DNA from: Nitrososphaerales archaeon TH5894
GTDB lineage: Archaea; Thermoproteota; Nitrososphaeria; Nitrososphaerales; Nitrososphaeraceae
Length of the DNA: 10,801 nt
NCBI GenBank assembly: GCA_014523485.1
Contig: JAATVK010000131.1
Span: 1-10,801 of the forward strand
Direction: 5' to 3'
A program made the translations under genes and the position numbers. Within the stretch, counting starts at the first letter, position 1. The number at the start of each line of letters is the position of its first letter. Positions 6,821-10,801 of the stretch are shown here, one piece after another. The notes below the pieces were generated by a model. That model did no database searches. It worked only from the letters and a program-made list of their open reading frames with translations, and was not told the DNA's origin.

Positions 6821-7076
6821 AAATTATTACTGCTTGTTTCTTATAAGAATGTTAGGCTTGTTAAACTTGAATATAATTTGAGAAAGAATATAATAATGAA
6901 TTTTTCGTAATAGTGATTTGCAATATGTATTTTTAAAAAGTCATATTAAGTAATTCACCTTAATAGTTAAGTCTATTATTCCATTAAGAGATATGAAATT
7001 AAGAAAACATAATAAAGTTATCTTTATAGAAATATATTAGTTATTGTTCTTTATTGTTGGATGATGATGCTTTAAT

Positions 7077-7241
7077 TTGGAAATAGATTCAGATATATTT
7101 GTTAAATGTTTGAGATGCAAACACCAAAAAATTGATCATGATAAAGATGCTAAAATTGATAAAACAAAATGCCTAATCGAAAATTGTAATTGTAAAAAAT
7201 TTAAACCAGATAGAAAATATTACCGATCAAGTAAAAAATAA
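7077..7241 (+). CDS. Small zinc-finger-like protein, about 54 aa, TTG start or frameshifted
   Basis: From TTG at 7077 a 54-residue frame runs to TAA at 7239-7241. It contains KCLRCKH at 10-16, His21, then KCLIENCNCKKF at 31-42. The ligand pattern (Cys11, Cys14, His16, His21, Cys32, Cys37, Cys39) is too dense in Cys/His for chance in DNA this AT-rich. It resembles very small archaeal proteins of the form CxxCxH...H...CxxxxCxCxxF. The start is uncertain. Three consecutive ATG codons at 7061-7069 lie one frame away and close at TAA 7073-7075, two bases before the TTG. Removing a single T from the TTT at 7071-7073 would join them into one frame. The gene may thus start at TTG, or be a recent frameshift or sequencing error. 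A TATA-like stretch sits at 7023-7030. Function unknown; metal-dependent nucleic-acid or protein contact is inferred. Confidence 0.55.
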   Translation: MEIDSDIFVKCLRCKHQKIDHDKDAKIDKTKCLIENCNCKKFKPDRKYYRSSKK

Positions 7242-7580
7242 ATCAATATGAAATAATAGTTTTCTTTCAATTTGCTATGATGTTCTAGAGAATGCTAATT
7301 TCAGGAATTATTTTGGAAATCAAATACAACCTATTTTTATCAAATACTATTGAACTTTTTAAAACCTTGAGTTAATTTTCTATAGTTAAAATACAAAATA
7401 CATTGTTTGAATTATTAATTAAGAAATGAAAATTTTTATTAAAAGTTAATGAGAAACAATATTATCAAATAATTCTTTAACCCGGTCCCAATTCATAGCC
7501 AATGAAAATAAAATAGCTATTTAAACAAAAAAATAAAAAAGCGGAAGTTATATGTATTCGCATTTATTTAACTTGATGTT

Positions 7581-7593
7581 TATGACAGTCATA
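7581..7593. repeat. Perfect 13-base palindrome
   Basis: TATGACAGTCATA is an exact inverted repeat with 6-base arms around a central A. It lies 16 bases before the imperfect hairpin at 7610-7639, inside the gene-free region. It has the form of a dimeric repressor site but is not next to a recognised promoter. Confidence 0.4.
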
Positions 7594-7609
7594 TGTGGTT
7601 TAGAATTGA

Positions 7610-7639
7610 TATCACCCCCAGATATTGTCTGGTGTGATA
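7610..7639. repeat. Imperfect hairpin with 6+5 bp stem
   Basis: TATCAC (7610-7615) pairs with GTGATA (7634-7639) and CCAGA (7618-7622) with TCTGG (7628-7632). The two helices are separated by a small CC/T internal loop and closed by TATTG. It is among the most GC-rich spots of the 2-kb gap and is followed by a TATTGTTTT tract. It could be an RNA structure, a terminator-like element or a protein-binding site. Confidence 0.4.
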
Positions 7640-8292
7640 ATATTGTTTTAAATTATGGGTAACTTAATTAAATTCTCATAATTTTTATTAGAAAATATAT
7701 TTTGTGCCTCTAAGTAAACGTAACAATCATAACTCCATCATTCATATTTAAAAAAAACTTGCCAAAAATTCTTCCTATAAGCATCGTTATAATATAATAA
7801 CACATCGTTGGAATTGTTATTTCCTTCCAAAGATCACATATAGCGTTATTTTTCTGGATGTTCCTTCCTTACTATAAATTTCGACTCTACTATTTCCTCT
7901 AATAATATCCATCTATATTTCCATTTATTGTATTGTTATCATTAAAAAGTTTAATCATATAATGATTCCACTTCGCGTCAGCTTATTGATATTTTGAGTC
8001 AATTTATCCGATTAGGCGGTATCGAATAGTTAATCCAATTTTTTTTGAGGATTCATTATTATTATTCTCACCTTACATAAAATAACAGATAATTGAGACA
8101 TTTTCATGGATGATAATTATTATTGTTGTTAGAGAAATTACAAAATTTAATTTTCTCAATCACCGGTGTCAATTGTCCAGTTAATTTCAGAATATAGGTA
8201 TAAAAGATATATAATATTGTATGAAGTATTGTGATTCAATTAATAAAGACATTGACAGATTTGTTTTTTTTCTTTCTGGTTTATTAATTAAA

Positions 8293-8304
8293 TTTTATAA
8301 AAAA
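8293..8304 (+). promoter_or_regulatory. TATA box of the biotin ligase gene
   Basis: TTTTATAAAAAA is centred about 37 bases before the ATG at 8335, predicting a transcript with a leader of around 10 bases. A weaker element near 8309-8314 (TATATC) would give a leaderless mRNA. No Shine-Dalgarno motif is present. Confidence 0.4.
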
Positions 8305-8334
8305 TGCTATATCTTTATGTTTTAATACATATAT

Positions 8335-9165
8335 ATGGATAATACCTATAACAAAATCAATTTAGGTTTTCGAGATCTTAATATTGTTAAACGAATTCTT
8401 CACTATAAAAAAATAAAGTCAACCCAGCAACTTGCTCTTTCCTTTGCTGAAACTAATATTAAAAATGAGCACGGAACCATCATCATAGCTGATGAACAAT
8501 GTGAAGGAATAGGTAGGGGTAAAAAAAAATGGGTATCCCCGATCGGTGGATTATGGATGTCTTTGATTATTCAACCAAGCATTGAAACTGAGAAAATTAA
8601 CATGCTTTCCGTAATTTCAGCAATTTCTGTGTGTGAAGCTATAAATGAAATTTCATGTTTAAAAACCTATATAAAATGGCCTAATGATATTTTAATAAAT
8701 GATAAAAAACTTGCAGGAATTTTAATAAATAGCAGTGTCAATAATAATAAAATCGACTATATTGTAATTGGCATCGGAATCAACATCAAGGTTAATATAA
8801 ATAAAATTAAGTTATCCATTGATCCCAACAATATATCACCTAGTGAAGTAACATCTTTACAATACGAAATTAAAGGAAAAAGAATTGATCGTTTCATTCT
8901 AATGAAACACTTATTAGAAAAAATAGAATTTTATTTATCCTTACTAGAACATGATAAGTATGATAAAAAAATTATCGAAATTTATAAAAACCTTCTCAAT
9001 ATAGTAGGAAAAAGAATAATTGTTTATCAAGAAGGCCTGAAAAAATATAGTGCGCTTGTAATGGATATAGATAACAATGGGGGGCTAATCCTAGAACGAG
9101 ATGATAAGTTAAGAGAGATAATTTATTCTGGTGAAATTTCTATAAGAAAAGAAATTGACAAATAA
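8335..9165 (+). CDS. birA: Biotin--protein ligase (monofunctional)
   Basis: The enzyme activates biotin with ATP and transfers it from biotinyl-AMP to a lysine of biotin carboxyl carrier proteins. The 276-residue protein has the catalytic domain at about 20-220. Visible motifs are the ST of KIKSTQQLA (29-30), the biotinyl-AMP loop GRGKKKW (60-66), KWPNDI (114-119), the K125/LAGIL segment and IVIGIGIN (143-150). A small C-terminal beta domain (about 222-272) matches the BPL_C region. There is no N-terminal winged helix, so it should not act as a repressor of biotin genes, unlike E. coli BirA. In Nitrososphaeria the main target is expected to be the acetyl-CoA/propionyl-CoA carboxylase of the 3-hydroxypropionate/4-hydroxybutyrate cycle; that is inference from the class, since no carboxylase is in the window. 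The ATG at 8335 fits the upstream TATA box. The gene stands alone and converges on the glycerate kinase gene. Confidence 0.93.
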   Translation: MDNTYNKINLGFRDLNIVKRILHYKKIKSTQQLALSFAETNIKNEHGTIIIADEQCEGIGRGKKKWVSPIGGLWMSLIIQPSIETEKINMLSVISAISVCEAINEISCLKTYIKWPNDILINDKKLAGILINSSVNNNKIDYIVIGIGINIKVNINKIKLSIDPNNISPSEVTSLQYEIKGKRIDRFILMKHLLEKIEFYLSLLEHDKYDKKIIEIYKNLLNIVGKRIIVYQEGLKKYSALVMDIDNNGGLILERDDKLREIIYSGEISIRKEIDK

Positions 9166-9171
9166 AAGTAA

Positions 9172-9194
9172 ATATTGCTATTTATATGCAATAT
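9172..9194 (+). terminator. Hairpin just after birA, possible 3'-end element
   Basis: ATATTGC (9172-9178) and GCAATAT (9188-9194) form a 7-bp stem with a 9-base loop, starting six bases after the birA stop. A pyrimidine-rich stretch follows (9196-9240). It could mark the 3' end of the birA message in the 185-base convergent gap. Archaea mostly use T-runs, so this is tentative. Confidence 0.3.
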
Positions 9195-9350
9195 ACCTTC
9201 TCCCAGACCATATCCATCCATATTTTCCCTCCATTCTCGCTAATATGTTTCTAGAAAAAAGAGAATATTATTATAATTTCTATTCTTTATATAATTTTAT
9301 TCAAATTCTTAATTAATGGTCGACGGGATTTTAATATACAGAATTCCATA

Positions 9351-10801
9351 TCATTTCTTACAAATGATTGTTATATCATTAACATTTGTTCCAGTTCGGC
9401 CAGTAATGATATTTGAATTGACTCTTTTTAGTAAAGTTTCACTGTCATGAGAATTTAAGACAAAATTTACATTGATTTTGTCCAGTTTTATATATTCTAA
9501 GGTTGAAGGAGAGACTAAACCTCCTGCAGATTCAGAATTGCCATCTATTCCATCTGTTCCACAACAGATTATAGTGAAGTCACCTAAGTTTCGAATGTCT
9601 TGAAGGTACTTGATAGAAGAAACTATCGCCTCTTGATTCCTACCTCCTTTTACATCAACTTCATTTTTCACATTCTTACTTGTAGTCAGATTTACCACGG
9701 TCTCTCCTCCCATTACGTATGCAAAGGAATTCTTTTTTTCTTTATGGGTAAAGGATTTTGTTTGCTGGCATTTAAGCAATTCAGCCAATTCTTTTCCAAA
9801 GACCTTCGCTTCAGAATTGATATTGGATCCTAAATACCTTGTTTTTATTCCAAAATTGAGTAATTCTTTCATTGCACTTTTACATGCGATTTCATTATTT
9901 CCAATCAAAATATTACTTACATTGTTGTATAGTCTATCATTAATAGAAGGTGACTCTTCAATAATTCCTTTATTACCATCTTCTAATACTTTCTTGACAT
10001 TTAAAATATCTCTTGCATTTTCATCATTATTAGTATTCCATATACCATATTTTTTTAGTATTTCTATAGAATTTGCAAATGTTGAATTATCTCCAATAGT
10101 AGGCCCGGAGCCGATACTACTTAAGTCGTCCCCAACAACATCGGATAAAATGAGGGAGACTATCTTAGCTTTACCGCTAACATATTTTGGAAGCCTGCCT
10201 CCTTTGATTTTAGATAAATGTTTTCTAACTATATTAATTTCCTTTATCGATGCTCCAGACCTGAGTAGACGTTGGGTAATTTCTTGTTTAGATTTAAGTT
10301 CTATTCCATCTAAAGGATAACACAATAATGAAGAGGAGCCGCCAGATATGAGCACAAATACTAAAGATTTGTTTTGAATTTTTTGTAGTAGACCAATTAT
10401 CTGTTTGGTTCCACGTATACTATTTTCGTCTGGAATAGGATGACCAGCTTCAATTACTAGTAATTTATCAGGTAATACTTTTTCATTATATGGGATAGTT
10501 ATAGCTCCGGAGGAAATTTCTATGTTTAATGTATCCATTAATGATTTAGCCATTTTTGCTGTTGCTTTTCCAGCTCCAAAAATATGAAAAGATTCATAAT
10601 CGTTTAAATCAAAAAAATGCTTGAAGTTATTCACGTCTCTAACTACAAATTGTTTATTATCTGTGCGACTTATAGCTCTGTTTATTAACACTACTGGATC
10701 CACTGATTCCATGGCCTTTTTCAATGCAGATATAGAAATGTTAAATGAGGCGAATTGAGCATGATGTTGAGATAAATTTTTTTCATTTTGTATTATCTGC
10801 A
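9351..10801 (-). CDS. Glycerate 2-kinase (MOFRL family), 5' end cut by window edge
   Basis: The enzyme phosphorylates D-glycerate with ATP to give 2-phosphoglycerate, feeding glycolysis/gluconeogenesis. 482 residues are visible. Counting from the window edge, the N-terminal kinase domain (about 1-290) shows GAGKAT near 75-80, EAGHPIPDENS near 117-127, LISGGSSSL near 150-158, RKHLSKIKGGRLP near 192-204 and SDVVGDDLSSIGSGPT near 219-234. The C-terminal MOFRL domain (about 360-475) shows GGETVV, GGRNQE, CGTDGIDG and the closing TGRTGTNVNDI. A TTG at 10724 can look like the start, but the frame stays open upstream to the edge. Those 25 extra codons (IIQNEKNLSQHHAQF and so on) match the conserved N-terminal helix of the family, so the true start lies beyond position 10801. 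The stop is TGA at 9351-9353. I use no symbol because gck, glxK and garK names differ between families. Confidence 0.92.
   Translation of the reverse strand, partial: QIIQNEKNLSQHHAQFASFNISISALKKAMESVDPVVLINRAISRTDNKQFVVRDVNNFKHFFDLNDYESFHIFGAGKATAKMAKSLMDTLNIEISSGAITIPYNEKVLPDKLLVIEAGHPIPDENSIRGTKQIIGLLQKIQNKSLVFVLISGGSSSLLCYPLDGIELKSKQEITQRLLRSGASIKEINIVRKHLSKIKGGRLPKYVSGKAKIVSLILSDVVGDDLSSIGSGPTIGDNSTFANSIEILKKYGIWNTNNDENARDILNVKKVLEDGNKGIIEESPSINDRLYNNVSNILIGNNEIACKSAMKELLNFGIKTRYLGSNINSEAKVFGKELAELLKCQQTKSFTHKEKKNSFAYVMGGETVVNLTTSKNVKNEVDVKGGRNQEAIVSSIKYLQDIRNLGDFTIICCGTDGIDGNSESAGGLVSPSTLEYIKLDKINVNFVLNSHDSETLLKRVNSNIITGRTGTNVNDITIICKK

Larger units (their letters stand above)
7242..8292. 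other. AT-rich gap of about 1 kb without a recognised gene
   Basis: No frame above about 55 codons is open. Coding-like scraps occur at 7446-7496 (minus, 16 codons beginning MNWDRVKELF), 7552-7662 (plus, 36 codons) and 7817-7912 (minus, 31 codons beginning MDIIRGNSRVEIYS). Two symmetrical elements lie at 7581-7593 and 7610-7639. A long pyrimidine tract at about 8262-8279 precedes the birA promoter. Fragments of decayed genes or lineage-specific small RNAs are possible, but nothing is identifiable. Confidence 0.45.

Noticed and set aside
6690..6881. Plus-strand 63-codon hydrophobic frame starting at TTG
   Set aside because: Its Leu/Ile/Phe-rich composition is what AT-rich DNA gives by chance. 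It lies antisense to the better supported 6650-6820 frame and has no TATA box.
9817..10320. Plus-strand 167-codon frame inside the glycerate kinase gene
   Set aside because: It is antisense to well-conserved kinase motifs and is explained by codon use of the real gene.

Overview
The window reads as chromosomal DNA of an ammonia-oxidising archaeon of the class Nitrososphaeria (Thaumarchaeota), possibly a soil lineage such as Nitrososphaera or Nitrosocosmicus. Four things point there. The DNA is very AT-rich. Genes are preceded by archaeal TATA boxes placed so that transcripts would be leaderless or have very short leaders. Some starts are TTG. The gene content also fits: a 75-residue zinc-ribbon protein of a type I remember from thaumarchaeal genomes, a stand-alone TRAM protein, a plant/archaeal-type threonine synthase, a biotin ligase without a DNA-binding domain, and a MOFRL-family glycerate 2-kinase. 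The assignment rests on recalled family resemblance, not on a search.

Layout. 1-742 (minus) is the start of a glutaminase-free asparagine synthase-like ATP-pyrophosphatase that runs off the left edge. 1066-1347 (plus) is a small hypothetical protein. 1511-2854 (plus, threonine synthase) and 2909-4411 (minus, anthranilate synthase component I) converge 54 bases apart. 4412-5295 is mostly non-coding. 5296-5523 (plus) is the small zinc-ribbon protein, closely followed by a possible 38-codon ORF in a GC-rich island. 6022-6261 (minus) is the TRAM protein. 6262-8334 is about 2 kb of AT-rich DNA with no sizeable gene. It holds a 56-codon minus-strand ORF with a well-placed TATA box, a 54-codon zinc-binding ORF that starts at TTG or is frameshifted, a palindrome and a hairpin, and short coding-like scraps. 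8335-9165 (plus) is biotin-protein ligase. 9351 to the right edge (minus) is glycerate 2-kinase, whose true start lies beyond the window.

How the genes fit together. The large genes are housekeeping metabolism: asparagine/amide-forming chemistry, threonine, tryptophan, protein biotinylation (in this class probably serving the acyl-CoA carboxylase of the 3-hydroxypropionate/4-hydroxybutyrate carbon-fixation cycle) and 2-phosphoglycerate formation. They are single genes with their own promoters rather than an operon. I found no CRISPR array, insertion sequence, intact tRNA, rRNA, phage module or defence system. The parts most worth a second look are the very small zinc-binding ORFs, the atypical substrate loop of the threonine synthase, and the 2-kb gap.
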